Counted from the stretch's first letter, positions 41,985 to 51,059 are shown. The stretch: 64,000 nucleotides of DNA from G11 sp947167445 (GCA_947167445.1 CAMVID010000009.1:1-64000), one strand, 5' to 3'. Numbers and translations are program-made. Notes: generated by a model from the letters alone, not told the origin.

Positions 41985-42770
41985 TTATCTGCATATAAAC
42001 ATGCCGTAGTCCTTAGGCAGATTGACTGCTCCGTCTTCAACGTGCTCTGCCAAAATGTCTCTGATTTTTTTCTCAGGAAGATCCAAAACTGCCTTGAAAG
42101 AAGCGAGACTCTTTAGATACTCAACTAAATCTTCTGCTTCAGTGACGTGAAGGGAATCCTCATAGAACAACGGTGTAACATCGTTAAATACCGCCTTCAA
42201 CTTATCTGTGCCATTCTGCATGGTGAAGTTATGATTGGGATTGAAATTCTCACCACTAAGCCTGAACCATTCAGCAAGTTTCTCTACGAAGTTATTCTCA
42301 CCAAGTGTGGAGCAATAAAAAATTCCGCCGTCCTTTAATACTCTCCTTACTTCCTGTAGGCCTTTGTTAAGATCCGGCACATGATAAAGCATTGCATTTG
42401 CAATCACAACGTCAAAGGATGAATCTTCAAAAGGAAGAATCTGAATATCAGCAACCTGATATTCTATATTATCGCGTTCTCCAAGATTGCTCTTTGTGGT
42501 CTCAAGCATTCCATCTGACAAATCTGTGAGAACAAGCTTTTCGCATTTAGAGATAAGCTCATCCTCCCCAAGCCACAAGCTTCCGGTACCGCATCCAAGT
42601 TCCAGCACCTTCATGCCTTCATGAAAATCATAATGAGATTTGAGCCATTTGCCATATCCTTGCTTGTTTACAGAGTACTTTTCATGAAAAGTAATCCTTA
42701 TGTCTAACCCTTTTGATGTAGCATACTGCGCTTTTACAGCTGCCGAATCGTTTGAACTCCCTATTTGCAT
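41985..42770 (-). CDS. Class I SAM-dependent methyltransferase
   Basis: 261 residues. The SAM-binding motif I is VLELGCGTGSLWLG (near residue 54), with LTDLSDGML as motif II and the later NAMLYHVPDLNKGLQEVRRVLKDGG typical of the Methyltransf_11 fold. The substrate is unknown; small-molecule or antibiotic modification is possible. GGAGGG precedes ATG 42770. A palindrome lies just upstream. Confidence 0.9.
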   Translation of the reverse strand: MQIGSSNDSAAVKAQYATSKGLDIRITFHEKYSVNKQGYGKWLKSHYDFHEGMKVLELGCGTGSLWLGEDELISKCEKLVLTDLSDGMLETTKSNLGERDNIEYQVADIQILPFEDSSFDVVIANAMLYHVPDLNKGLQEVRRVLKDGGIFYCSTLGENNFVEKLAEWFRLSGENFNPNHNFTMQNGTDKLKAVFNDVTPLFYEDSLHVTEAEDLVEYLKSLASFKAVLDLPEKKIRDILAEHVEDGAVNLPKDYGMFICR

Positions 42771-42800
42771 TATATATACCCTCCTTTTTATCTTTCAATG

Positions 42801-42815
42801 ACATAATATGTCAAA
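42801..42815. promoter_or_regulatory. Perfect 15-nt palindrome before the methyltransferase gene
   Basis: TGACATA-A-TATGTCA lies between the ACT-protein stop and the methyltransferase ribosome site. It could be an operator; a TTGACA is embedded, but a transcript from it would start too near the ribosome site. Confidence 0.35.
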
Positions 42816-42822
42816 TCACGGT

Positions 42823-43188
42823 TTAAACCACCGTATAACCTTCGGAAGTCAGCGCCTTCAGTGCCGGCTCAAAGTTTTCTTCTTTCACAAGAATGTAATC
42901 TGTATTATAAGTTGAAACTGCAAAGATTCCAATTTTGTTCTCTGCTAGAATACCTGATATTTTTGACAGAATACCAATCAATGAAAAATCGAGAACTCCC
43001 TGTATTCGAAAGCCCCTCCATCCATCATCACGTTCTATAGTCTTAGCCGGAGCATCCTCAGATTTGCATACCAGCGAAATCTCTTCGTCAGTCTTTCCAA
43101 CAAAATAGAAATCAGCTTCCAAACTTATATCTGACACATCCGCCACCTTGCAAACTGACAGCCTGTGTTCAATAGTCTTAAGTACCAT
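42823..43188 (-). CDS. ACT domain-containing protein
   Basis: 121 residues from ATG 43188 (GAGGAG upstream; a longer reading is less likely). The C-terminal half, GVLDFSLIGILSKISGILAENKIGIFAVSTYNTDYILVKEE, is the ACT fold of small standalone regulators (COG3603 type). The N-terminal half is a second, divergent ACT-like part. Such proteins often bind amino acids. The region 43189-43366 holds a terminator and no gene. Confidence 0.85.
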   Translation of the reverse strand: MVLKTIEHRLSVCKVADVSDISLEADFYFVGKTDEEISLVCKSEDAPAKTIERDDGWRGFRIQGVLDFSLIGILSKISGILAENKIGIFAVSTYNTDYILVKEENFEPALKALTSEGYTVV

Positions 43189-43270
43189 TTTTCTTCTCCT
43201 CGTCACAAAATATAAGAACACTATATGACATCATTTATGCTTCAATATGATTATCAATTTATCATCAAAA

Positions 43271-43310
43271 GAAAAGCAGACCCTATTCTTCACAAATTTA
43301 GGTCTGCTTT
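43271..43310 (-). terminator. Rho-independent terminator after the phosphotransferase gene
   Basis: The minus-strand stem AAAGCAGACC / GGTCTGCTTT with a loop of about 20 nt is followed by TCTTTTG. Confidence 0.75.
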
Positions 43311-43366
43311 ACACTGATTTATCAATAAGTCTCATCGGCAGCTGCCGTTATATGAATGACCGGATT

Positions 43367-44341
43367 CTATAGTATCTCAAACGCCATGTCGTACATTTCC
43401 CTTGCATCGACTGTATTCCGGATGTAATTAGGTTCATCCGGCTCATATCTGACGTATTTTTCTACCTCTTCAATAAGCGCAAGATAGCAAACAGCCATAG
43501 CATATCTGATTTCTGTTTCTTTGGAAAGAATTATCTTTTCCTCAGCTGTCTCATTGTAAATATCAATTTCTTTCTGCTTAGCTGAAAGCGGTGCTTTCTG
43601 TCCGACACCAAGGGTTATGAAATCCGCTACAGGGTCTCCCCAGAAGCCACGTTCCGGGTCTATCCAGCAGATTTTGCCATCCTTATACAGGACGTTGCTG
43701 TCCCACAGATCAAAATTCACCATTCGACACGGAACGTTCTTAAGTACTTCTGCGTGTTTATCTATATATGAAATAAATCTCTCCCCATCTAACGTTTCGT
43801 ATCCCAGTGTCTTGCAGTCAGAAACCAGATTTCCCGCCATAGATTTAAGTGCCTCATACCAAGTATCATAGAGTCCGTTTTGTCTGTAACCGAACTTATC
43901 ATTTTTGATCCTGTGAATCTTGGTAAGCATCTCTATTTTCTGTTTCTGGACATTTTCATATTCCTGATCTGAGAAGTTTACTTCCCATAAAGGTTTTCCC
44001 TCCATCATTTGCATGATGAAGCAATTACTTTTTATGATGCTTCCCGAAAAATCGGAAACATATACTTCCGGACAGATAATGTCTGTGTTCTCGTGCATCA
44101 TCTTGTACCAGAACACTTCTGATTCCATCATATTCTTCTCGTACGAAAGAACTGTTGCCCCGTTAGGCGGAGCAATCTTTAGGACGTAGTTCTTCCCGTC
44201 GTCAAGAGTGACCTTATATGCAGCATTGAACTCACCATCTCCAAGCTTGGCAACACTTACCACGTTCCCAACCTTATGAGAAGCGAATAGCTGCCCGATT
44301 TCTTCAATAGTCGCTTCATACTTCGTCTTACTGTTAATCAT
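43367..44341 (-). CDS. Aminoglycoside phosphotransferase (APH)/choline kinase-like protein
   Basis: 324 residues. The kinase fold shows a Gly-rich start (KLGDGEFNAAYKV), a lysine in YVLKIAPP, the catalytic loop NFDLWDSN, and the Mg-binding DPERGFWGDP. The usual HxD of the catalytic loop is N-F-D here; the Asp and distal Asn are kept. The substrate could be a drug, an alcohol or a sugar; resistance is not implied. AAAGGAG precedes ATG 44341. The downstream terminator closes the unit. Confidence 0.85.
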   Translation of the reverse strand: MINSKTKYEATIEEIGQLFASHKVGNVVSVAKLGDGEFNAAYKVTLDDGKNYVLKIAPPNGATVLSYEKNMMESEVFWYKMMHENTDIICPEVYVSDFSGSIIKSNCFIMQMMEGKPLWEVNFSDQEYENVQKQKIEMLTKIHRIKNDKFGYRQNGLYDTWYEALKSMAGNLVSDCKTLGYETLDGERFISYIDKHAEVLKNVPCRMVNFDLWDSNVLYKDGKICWIDPERGFWGDPVADFITLGVGQKAPLSAKQKEIDIYNETAEEKIILSKETEIRYAMAVCYLALIEEVEKYVRYEPDEPNYIRNTVDAREMYDMAFEIL

Positions 44342-44378
44342 CTACGCTCTCCTTTTTATGTCCTTTCATATTATCAAT

Positions 44379-45311
44379 TTACACTGATATGCTACGATTA
44401 TGCACTTGTTTCTTTATCCAATCTATTCTTCTATCCATGCATTTCCTGGTAATTGAACTTTTCAGTGCAGACTCATAGCCGTGACAGGTTCCCTTGACCT
44501 CATAAGACTCTACAGGAACCCCTTCTGAAAGTAACCTTTCAGCAAACAATATTCCTTCATCATGAAGGCAATCGTATTCGGCTACTTCAACATAAGTCTT
44601 TGGGAAAAATGAAAGAGAATCAATTTCTGAGATTGAAGCATACCTGGATTGAACCGCATCATGCTCGTTTAAATACAGATCCCAAAAGAATTTTGTACAA
44701 TGAGAATCCCAGATAGGAGTATCTGTGTACCTTTGCATGGATTCTGTATTCATCCTTTTATCAAGCACGGGATATATTAACATAGCCCCTTGGGGAAGAG
44801 GCTTTTCTCTGTCATGCAACATTACTGTGACTGCGCTTGCTATGTTTCCTCCGGCGCTATCTCCCGTCACAATAATCATGTCCTTATCAATGTTCAGTTC
44901 CTCGGCGTTTTCTAACACCCACAAATATGTATTGTAACAATCTTCAACAGCTACCGGGTATTTATACTTAGGTAACAATCTGTAATCCGGCAAAATAACC
45001 TTGCAATTTGCCCTTTGAGCATACCATTTCGCTATCTGATAATGTGCGCTTGAAGCACTCATCAGAAAGCCGCCCCCATGGTAAAACATGATGCAAGGTA
45101 AATTTCCACTACACTGTTTTGGTTCAATAACCAGGGTAGTTATATTAGCACCCTTATATCCCGGTGTTGAATATTTCTTAACAGTAACCTGATTATCTGA
45201 TGTGCATTTTTTTAATCTATATCCGACATTAATCAATGGATACAAACGACCTACCATTGAACCGCTGAACAATGAAAAATATTTCAGTTCTTTGTCGATA
45301 TCGTATTTCAT
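44379..45311 (-). CDS. Alpha/beta hydrolase, hormone-sensitive lipase family
   Basis: 310 residues, cytosolic. The oxyanion-hole motif HGGGF (near residue 80) and the nucleophile GDSAGG (near 150) are the marks of the HSL group of esterases; the acid and His lie in VEVAEYDCLHDEG and GTCHGYES. It probably cleaves short-chain esters. It is 13 nt after the flavoprotein gene and 37 nt before the phosphotransferase gene, all in one direction. Confidence 0.9.
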   Translation of the reverse strand: MKYDIDKELKYFSLFSGSMVGRLYPLINVGYRLKKCTSDNQVTVKKYSTPGYKGANITTLVIEPKQCSGNLPCIMFYHGGGFLMSASSAHYQIAKWYAQRANCKVILPDYRLLPKYKYPVAVEDCYNTYLWVLENAEELNIDKDMIIVTGDSAGGNIASAVTVMLHDREKPLPQGAMLIYPVLDKRMNTESMQRYTDTPIWDSHCTKFFWDLYLNEHDAVQSRYASISEIDSLSFFPKTYVEVAEYDCLHDEGILFAERLLSEGVPVESYEVKGTCHGYESALKSSITRKCMDRRIDWIKKQVHNRSISV

Positions 45312-45324
45312 TTTGACACCACCA

Positions 45325-45939
45325 TTAAATAAAATGGGTAAACACCCTTTCTTCTTTTACAGGTAACCCATACTTTTCCTTTCCAAGAGCAATGCTTCTC
45401 ATAAGGAATGTCATGTTGCGGGCAAGGGTCCTCATGGTCTGAAGACCTTCCAAGTCCTTTTCAGCCTCTCCCGGCACTAGGCCGTGTACACTGTTCCAAT
45501 ACTGGCTGGTAGCAACCGCCATGCCACAGCCTGTGAAATACTTATTCAGTTCATCAAATGTTGCTGAGGCTCCGCCCCTTCTTGCAACCACAACGCTTGC
45601 GCCAACCTTCATGGTCTTATCAAATCCTGTGCTATAGAAAAGTCTGTCAAGACAAGCAATTAAGGTGGCATTTGCCGATGCGTAATATACAGGAGATGCA
45701 GCCACTATTCCGTCAGCCTTTTCAAACTTGGATGCTATTTCATTCACCTCATCGTCAAAGACGCACTTGCCGGTTTTACCACAGCTGCCGCAGGCAATGC
45801 AGCCTCTGATATCCTTGTTTCCAATCTGAATTACCTCAGTCTCCACGCCTTCCTCTTTAAAGACCTTCACCATTTCATTAACTGCAATGGTTGTGTTTCC
45901 GTTAATTCTGGGGCTGCCGTTAAGAATAAGTACCTTCAT
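45325..45939 (-). CDS. Flavodoxin-fold NADPH-dependent FMN reductase family protein
   Basis: 204 residues from ATG 45939 (GGAGAG upstream; the longer reading uses TTG). The FMN phosphate loop is NGSPRINGNTTIA; GCIACGSCGKTGKC carries a cluster of cysteines as in iron-sulfur flavoproteins, and SPVYYASANATL is the second flavin loop. It probably reduces FMN, quinones or other acceptors. It is just upstream of the HSL-type hydrolase gene. Confidence 0.88.
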   Translation of the reverse strand: MKVLILNGSPRINGNTTIAVNEMVKVFKEEGVETEVIQIGNKDIRGCIACGSCGKTGKCVFDDEVNEIASKFEKADGIVAASPVYYASANATLIACLDRLFYSTGFDKTMKVGASVVVARRGGASATFDELNKYFTGCGMAVATSQYWNSVHGLVPGEAEKDLEGLQTMRTLARNMTFLMRSIALGKEKYGLPVKEERVFTHFI

Positions 45940-45971
45940 TTTCAAGCTCTCCTTTTCAATATTTTGAGTTG

Positions 45972-46298
45972 TTATGCTTTGTATTTCTCAAGGACCTTGT
46001 TGTACGCGATTATTATTCCAATGCTTAAGAATATAACTCCCAGAATCGGAACGATAAAAATAGGACTGTTTTGCTCGTAAAATAAAAGCGTTAGCCCCAG
46101 AAGCTCAAAGACACCAAAATAAACAAACCAGATAATACTGACTGCCCTATTATATTTCTTGACATCCTTTACTTCAGGTGGCTTAACGCCTGTATAGAAG
46201 CCTACCGGCTTCTCGCTTCTCAAGTCACAAATTGCAATGATTAAGAATATCAATGCAACCAGAGACCATATTATAAATCCGATAATGGCACCGCTCAT
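45972..46298 (-). CDS. Small membrane protein (DUF3784-like)
   Basis: 108 residues with three hydrophobic segments (about 5-25, 52-72 and 80-100). The GFYTGVKPPEVKDVKKYNRA segment between the first two resembles the conserved loop of DUF3784/SdpI-end proteins. Function unknown. AAGGGGG precedes ATG 46298. Confidence 0.72.
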   Translation of the reverse strand: MSGAIIGFIIWSLVALIFLIIAICDLRSEKPVGFYTGVKPPEVKDVKKYNRAVSIIWFVYFGVFELLGLTLLFYEQNSPIFIVPILGVIFLSIGIIIAYNKVLEKYKA

Positions 46299-46325
46299 AT
46301 TTATACCCCCTTAGTTTTTCTATCA

Positions 46326-47231
46326 TTATATCAGTTCTTTCATTATCTTTCCAAAGTCAATTTCTAATTTTTCATCGTAGATACCCACCGGAACCTTGTC
46401 ATTAATTCCGTGTATCTGTGCCTCTAATATCTCTTGATTCTTATATACAACGATGCGTCCTTTTTTGTAGTCGACAATCCAGTATTCCCGAACTCCCGAT
46501 GACATATATTTGAGCATCTTTTCTTTATAGTCATAATCTCTCGTACTTTCCGAGATTATCTCAATGACCCAGTCCGGAGCCCCCCACAATGCGTCCTCTG
46601 AAAGCTTGGATTTATCACAAACGACGAAAACATCCGGTATTACCAGAGTATAATCATCTTCGTCCAGGCGGACATTAAATCCATTATCAAAGACTTCGCA
46701 ATCTCCGTTATTCTCTTCAATGAATTTATCGATTATTTTCCCCAACATTCGACACATTCTCTGATGACTCAGCTTAGGTGTCTCGTTGAAAATAATCTTA
46801 CCATTAATTAATTCGTATCTTTTATCTTCGCCATAATTCTTGAGATCATTTGCCGTTCTAAATTTTTTTGTGTGAAGCGCAAGATTTCCTCGAAAGATTC
46901 TCATATCATCACCGTTAGCAAAAGGAATTAAATCATCTGAAAGATTATGTTTCTTTCTATACTCTCTCTCAAACTCCTCCTGGTCCACTTTTTCACCCGG
47001 ATGCGCCGCAAGATATTCAGCCAGCGCCCTGGTATATGCCTCAAGCCTAACCCTGGCAGCTTCCTCATCAATCACTTTTTCTATTTTCTCAATAGTGGCA
47101 TATGAAGGATTCTTAGTTTCCCCCGTAAAAACCTTGCTGACTGTTCCATATGGTAGTTCAGCCTTGTAAGCTATTTCATTGGTGGTTAATCTAAGGGCTT
47201 TCTTCTTTGCTTTGAGTTCCGCTAAATCCAT
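46326..47231 (-). CDS. HTH domain fused to a Uma2 family (DUF820) nuclease-like domain
   Basis: 301 residues from ATG 47231, with GAAGGAG upstream. The N-terminus is an XRE-like HTH (ELPYGTVSKVFTGETKNPSYATIEKI, near 20-50). The C-terminal ~190 residues are Uma2-type, with the PD-(D/E)xK-like residues in VIPDVFVVCD and WVIEIISES and the ending REYWIVDYKKGRIVVY. Uma2 proteins are abundant in cyanobacteria and other phyla, mostly without known function. The fused HTH suggests DNA targeting or self-regulation. A strong promoter lies just upstream. Confidence 0.88.
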   Translation of the reverse strand: MDLAELKAKKKALRLTTNEIAYKAELPYGTVSKVFTGETKNPSYATIEKIEKVIDEEAARVRLEAYTRALAEYLAAHPGEKVDQEEFEREYRKKHNLSDDLIPFANGDDMRIFRGNLALHTKKFRTANDLKNYGEDKRYELINGKIIFNETPKLSHQRMCRMLGKIIDKFIEENNGDCEVFDNGFNVRLDEDDYTLVIPDVFVVCDKSKLSEDALWGAPDWVIEIISESTRDYDYKEKMLKYMSSGVREYWIVDYKKGRIVVYKNQEILEAQIHGINDKVPVGIYDEKLEIDFGKIMKELI

Positions 47232-47256
47232 AATTACAGCCTCCTTCCATGCTTTA

Positions 47257-47285
47257 AGTATAGTTGCTCGGGTAAAAATAGTCAA
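47257..47285 (-). promoter_or_regulatory. Promoter of the HTH-Uma2 gene
   Basis: TTGACT, a 17-bp spacer and TATACT on the minus strand, about 25 nt before ATG 47231. A CCCG half-site in the spacer repeats part of the adjoining terminator stem. Confidence 0.78.
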
Positions 47286-47310
47286 TAAAAAATACCCGCA
47301 TGCGGGTATT
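47286..47310. terminator. Terminator after the ProX-type gene
   Basis: The palindrome AATACCCGC / GCGGGTATT is flanked by A and T runs, so it can act on both strands. It begins at the stop codon of the minus-strand gene. Confidence 0.85.
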
Positions 47311-47856
47311 TTAATCTTCTCCCACTAGCACAACAGTGCTAGGTTCATGGCCTGTAGCCGGCAGGAATTTATTCAGCAAATCGTCAATCTTAAGCTTAAG
47401 GCTAGAAGTGTTTACGCATGGATGGCAACCTATGTATTCCTCCTTAAGTACATCCTCATCAATAAGGAGCTTAACCATGTTCTCCTTATCGTTCATTACA
47501 CCCATCACGCTCACTGAGCCAGGCTCTATATCAAGGTATTTGATCATGTCTTCCGCTTCCGCGAAGGAGAGTCTTGCAGAGTTAATCTGGGCTGATAATT
47601 CCTTTGTCTTAAATTTCTTGGCACCGGGCATTAGAAGCAAGTAGAACTGGGTCTTTTGCCTGTTGCAAAGAAACAGGTTCTTGCACATGTATGTTCCCAA
47701 AGTCTTGTCCACTTCAAGGCAGGCCTCCATGGTCATTGCCTTCTCGTGGTCCACACGTTTATATTGGATTCCAAGCTTATCGAGAAGGTCGTAGGTCCTT
47801 ATCTCCCTTTCAAGCCTTCCCGTAGCATCGGCAGGTCTGCCATCAAAGATTTCCAT
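47311..47856 (-). CDS. Prolyl-tRNA editing protein, ProXp-ala/PrdX type
   Basis: 181 residues. The YbaK/INS-like fold is shown by YKRVDHEKAMTMEAC, KNLFLCNRQKTQFYLLLMPG (the conserved Lys region) and GSVSVMGVMNDKENMVKLLIDE. Members remove alanine wrongly attached to tRNA-Pro. GGAGGGG precedes ATG 47856. It overlaps the nudC stop by 14 nt. A second, YbaK-type, editing protein is encoded 4 kb away. Confidence 0.9.
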   Translation of the reverse strand: MEIFDGRPADATGRLEREIRTYDLLDKLGIQYKRVDHEKAMTMEACLEVDKTLGTYMCKNLFLCNRQKTQFYLLLMPGAKKFKTKELSAQINSARLSFAEAEDMIKYLDIEPGSVSVMGVMNDKENMVKLLIDEDVLKEEYIGCHPCVNTSSLKLKIDDLLNKFLPATGHEPSTVVLVGED

Positions 47857-48685
47857 CTTTCCCCTCCTTGAACATTCTCATCATTTCATTGGTGAGACTT
47901 AGATTGTTGGGCTGAAGCACAATGTCCTCTCTCTTAACCCATTCGGCATATTTAAGTTCGCTCTCATCCATATGGATTTCGCCGTCTCCATCAGCTTCAC
48001 AATAAAATCCCATCAAAATATCCTGAGCCATGCCCCAGGGCTGGGATTTGTAATATGTGATGTTCTTGACCTTAACTCCGGTCTCCTCCATTACCTCTCT
48101 GGCAACGGTTTCCTCAAGGGTTTCGCCAATTTCGGTAAAACCTGCAACCAAGGCGTTGTGCGCAAATCCCCTCTTATATTTCGTAAGAAGCAGATAATCG
48201 CCCTTTCTTACGCCAACAATTACAGCCGGATTAATCCTAGGATAAACGGTATTGCCACACTTAGGGCACACAAGGCTTCGCTCCTTATCTCCGAGGGTCA
48301 TTGGCTCGCCGCATCGGCCACAGCGTTTATTATCCTCATACCATCTCCAAAGATGATACGCGGTAAAGCCTGCGTAAATTTCCTTACCGTCCGCGTGCTC
48401 TCTTAATTCCCTTACAGAAAGGTGCATGAATCCTTCCTTCTCGAAAGCTGAGGTGTCTATGTTTTTACCCTCAAGAGCGAGAAAATATTTCTGCTCGTCA
48501 ACAGAAAAAAGATATGTGCTTGGCACATCGCCTATCTGCGCCTTTGTGGTGAAAACGAGCCTTCCCTTATCTTCCTTCACAAGGACCTTCCCGTCCTCAT
48601 CGAAAACCAGAAGATAATCCTTCTCCTCTATCTCACATTTCCTGAATTCGTTATAAAGTTTGCTTGGGTATATATCCTGTATCAT
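47843..48685 (-). CDS. nudC: NAD(+) diphosphatase / NADH pyrophosphatase NudC
   Basis: 280 residues from ATG 48685 (GGAGAAGCG upstream). A zinc ribbon CGRCGEPM...CPKCGNTVYPRINP is followed by the Nudix box GETLEETVAREVMEETGV (near 185) and the NudC-specific SQPWGMAQ motif. It hydrolyses NAD(H) and can remove NAD caps from RNA. The cell role here is inferred from the family. Confidence 0.94.
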   Translation of the reverse strand: MIQDIYPSKLYNEFRKCEIEEKDYLLVFDEDGKVLVKEDKGRLVFTTKAQIGDVPSTYLFSVDEQKYFLALEGKNIDTSAFEKEGFMHLSVRELREHADGKEIYAGFTAYHLWRWYEDNKRCGRCGEPMTLGDKERSLVCPKCGNTVYPRINPAVIVGVRKGDYLLLTKYKRGFAHNALVAGFTEIGETLEETVAREVMEETGVKVKNITYYKSQPWGMAQDILMGFYCEADGDGEIHMDESELKYAEWVKREDIVLQPNNLSLTNEMMRMFKEGKDGNL

Positions 48686-48699
48686 CGCTTCTCCTATTA

Positions 48700-49260
48700 T
48701 TATATTCCATAAACGGCCAAGCCTACCACAGCGGCCAAACATATGAGTCCAATGGGTGACAGTCCTTTTTTGAAAACTTTTCGGGAGCCAAAATAAACCA
48801 ATGCCAGAACGCAGGTAATGAGAACTGCTGTATAATCAACGCTGTTTTTCGTGATTATATTGCAATTGCCGAGAATCATATATACGCCCGTTGCCAGAAT
48901 TACCCCGATTACACAAGGCTTAAGGCCGCGCAGAGTCGCCTGCAGATATGGGTTCTTAATAAGGCTCTTCGAAAACACCATGATAAAAATAATAATAAAA
49001 AATGCAGGAAGCATTACCGCCGTCGTGGCAATCAGCGCCCCAAGAAAGCCTCCTTTATTGCTGCCTACATAAGTGGCAAGATTCACCATAATGGGGCCCG
49101 GCGTACTCTCACTGACCGCTATCATGTAAGACAGCATCTCATCATCCATCCAGCCGTGGGCCAGCACCACATCTCTGATAAGCGGTATAGCCGCATACGC
49201 TCCGCCAAAAGAAAACAGTCCGACTTCAAGAAATCCTATCAAAAGATCTAAGAAAATCAT
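48700..49260 (-). CDS. Chromate transporter, half-size subunit
   Basis: 186 residues with about six hydrophobic segments. FSFGGAYAAIPLIRDVVLAHGWM and the ESTPGPIMVNLATYVG motif are the CHR-family signature. It is a single-domain member, which works as a pair with the adjoining gene: the ATG overlaps the partner's stop by 4 nt. Export of chromate or another oxyanion is the family role. Confidence 0.92.
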   Translation of the reverse strand: MIFLDLLIGFLEVGLFSFGGAYAAIPLIRDVVLAHGWMDDEMLSYMIAVSESTPGPIMVNLATYVGSNKGGFLGALIATTAVMLPAFFIIIFIMVFSKSLIKNPYLQATLRGLKPCVIGVILATGVYMILGNCNIITKNSVDYTAVLITCVLALVYFGSRKVFKKGLSPIGLICLAAVVGLAVYGI

Positions 49261-49829
49261 GCCTTCCCCTCCTTTCTGCGTACTTTATCCGCAAGAAAGA
49301 AGGCTACGCTTATAAGCGCTGCCGCTAGCATTACCACTATCGATGATAAGTGTAACTTCAGCACGTTGACAAGCATTATCACAGCAAAAGATGCAAAAAA
49401 AATCCCTATCTGCAACGGTTTCTTTTGCATCTTCCTAATCATCTTAATCGCCGCATCAAGAATAAGTATTCCAACTGCTATCTTGATCCCCTGAAAAGCG
49501 TGCGCTATCCATGTAATCTCCAAAAATCCTTCCAGAAACATGGATATGACAAAAATAATAACAAACGAAGGGATCGCCACTCCAAGAGTCGCAAGAATAG
49601 CGCCCGTAAGCTTACCTTTCTTGTAGCCAACGTACGTGGCACAGTTAATGGCTATCGGTCCCGGAGTAGATTCGGCAATCACCGTTATATTCATCATTTC
49701 GTCATGAGTAATCCAATTTTTTTGTTCAACGCAGATATTCTCGATGATTGAGAGCATCGCGTAGCCTCCGCCGAAGGTAAATAAGCCTATCTTTGTAAAG
49801 GTTAAGAATAGTTCAATAAGTATGGGCAT
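49257..49829 (-). CDS. Chromate transporter, half-size subunit (partner)
   Basis: 190 residues from ATG 49829 with AAAGGA about 10 nt upstream; the longer reading would translate part of the repeat at 49852-49882. FTFGGGYAMLSIIENICVEQKNW and ESTPGPIAINCATYVGYKKG are the CHR signature. It overlaps the next half-size gene by 4 nt. The two products probably form a heterodimer with opposite topology. Confidence 0.9.
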   Translation of the reverse strand: MPILIELFLTFTKIGLFTFGGGYAMLSIIENICVEQKNWITHDEMMNITVIAESTPGPIAINCATYVGYKKGKLTGAILATLGVAIPSFVIIFVISMFLEGFLEITWIAHAFQGIKIAVGILILDAAIKMIRKMQKKPLQIGIFFASFAVIMLVNVLKLHLSSIVVMLAAALISVAFFLADKVRRKEGKA

Positions 49830-49851
49830 TCCAAGCATTTCCTTTAAAAAT

Positions 49852-49882
49852 GTGACAGTTGGGGCCTGTCCCCAATTGTCAC
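49852..49882. repeat. REP-like palindrome
   Basis: GTGACAGTTGGGG / CCCCAATTGTCAC with a short centre CCTGT, 31 nt, between two minus-strand genes. It ends exactly where the upstream gene's stop codon begins. It is one of several related elements in the window. Confidence 0.75.
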
Positions 49883-50698
49883 TCATCTATATAACTGATT
49901 CTCTCTGAACAGATCGCAATAATGCATCTGTGAATTGTAAAAATCATTATTCTCATCTTCGGGCCACTGGGATTTCACTTCATCATTTATTGCTTCATCT
50001 GACTGAATTAACCGGGGATAGGTATGCGCATAGAATAATGATCTTTGCTCCCACACATCGCAAATAGAAGAAGGATATTCAAATTCCGCGCCTTTGCTCT
50101 TAAACAGTCCTGAAACATTGGGGATATTCTCTTCGTTGAACCCTTCATCAAGCAAACGATCCAGTTGAGGATATAAATGTCCAAATCCACATATAATCAG
50201 AACCTTTTGGTTATCGTAGAGTTTTAGTTTTTCCATTATATTCTGATGTATATGATTATCTCTGTCATCTGTGGTCGTATTCTTTTCGTAAGTGTCATTA
50301 TCTACTTTCCAGTAATCTACCATTTCTACAGGTATATCATTGTCCTGACAATAACAATATGTGATACCCATATCAATGGGGCCATCCACTACTCCATACT
50401 GTTTGTAGTATTCTTCTCGTGCCTCGATAAAAATTGCATCCGGGTTTATGTTTTTTATTGCATTCAGCATTTCTTCAACAGAATAATTAGCCAATGTGTC
50501 AAAATGACTCGTATGGAATGTTCCCATGAGATAAACTTCCTGACCGGCTGCCGATTGCACTCTCTTAACTGTGAAGGCTTTAACATTTATATAAATAATC
50601 GTTGCGGAAATAAGTAAGATTCCAAGAATTGCCGCAACGCCTATAAGAGCCTTTTTTAATTTCGAATGCCTCTTATTTTTTCTCTCTGAGTTTTCCAT
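49883..50698 (-). CDS. Membrane-anchored TraB/GumN- or ChaN-like protein
   Basis: 271 residues with one N-terminal transmembrane helix (about 15-38), so the rest is probably outside. LMGTFHTSHFDTL and LIICGFGHLYPQL show the paired GxxH motifs of the TraB/GumN and ChaN/EreA-like superfamily, whose members include proteases and esterases acting on small substrates; PDAIFIEAREE supplies the usual Glu. Which branch it belongs to is not clear. A similar arrangement is seen in the 57874-59118 protein. Confidence 0.72.
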   Translation of the reverse strand: MENSERKNKRHSKLKKALIGVAAILGILLISATIIYINVKAFTVKRVQSAAGQEVYLMGTFHTSHFDTLANYSVEEMLNAIKNINPDAIFIEAREEYYKQYGVVDGPIDMGITYCYCQDNDIPVEMVDYWKVDNDTYEKNTTTDDRDNHIHQNIMEKLKLYDNQKVLIICGFGHLYPQLDRLLDEGFNEENIPNVSGLFKSKGAEFEYPSSICDVWEQRSLFYAHTYPRLIQSDEAINDEVKSQWPEDENNDFYNSQMHYCDLFRENQLYR

Positions 50699-50724
50699 TT
50701 CATTACTCCTTTAGAAAATTATTC

Positions 50725-50737
50725 CCCCAATTGTCAC
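50725..50737. repeat. Half REP-like element
   Basis: CCCCAATTGTCAC matches the right arm of the element at 49852-49882. The left arm is missing. It directly abuts the DUF1653 stop codon. Confidence 0.55.
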
Positions 50738-50983
50738 TTACTGCTTTTTACTTGCGATTTCCTGAAGTTCAAATCTGTACTTTTGTTTTACCTCAGGATA
50801 CTTTTCATGATCCACTTCTGACAAAAACATTTCCTTAGGCCTAACCCAAAGAGAGCCGTCCTCATACAGTTTTCGATATACAACCATCTCTTCCTGAGTT
50901 TCTGAATCTCTTGCAATATCTTCCACCAGATAATAATCACCTTTAAAGTGCTTATAGACTCGATGTAATAATAGCTCTTGCAT
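50738..50983 (-). CDS. DUF1653 domain protein
   Basis: 81 residues from ATG 50983 with GGAGG upstream. HRVYKHFKGDYYLVEDIARDSETQEEMVVYRKLYEDGSLWVRP is DUF1653, a short beta-rich domain of unknown function common in bacteria. The C-terminus is helical and charged. Confidence 0.85.
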   Translation of the reverse strand: MQELLLHRVYKHFKGDYYLVEDIARDSETQEEMVVYRKLYEDGSLWVRPKEMFLSEVDHEKYPEVKQKYRFELQEIASKKQ

Positions 50984-51059
50984 ATTTACCTCCGAAATAA
51001 ACAATTTTTTCCCTGCCAATATCATATTTCCTTTTCACCACTAAATTTCGGCACTCACA

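Noticed and set aside
42801..42816. TTGACA promoter for the methyltransferase gene
   Set aside because: Any matching -10 would start the transcript inside the ribosome-binding site.
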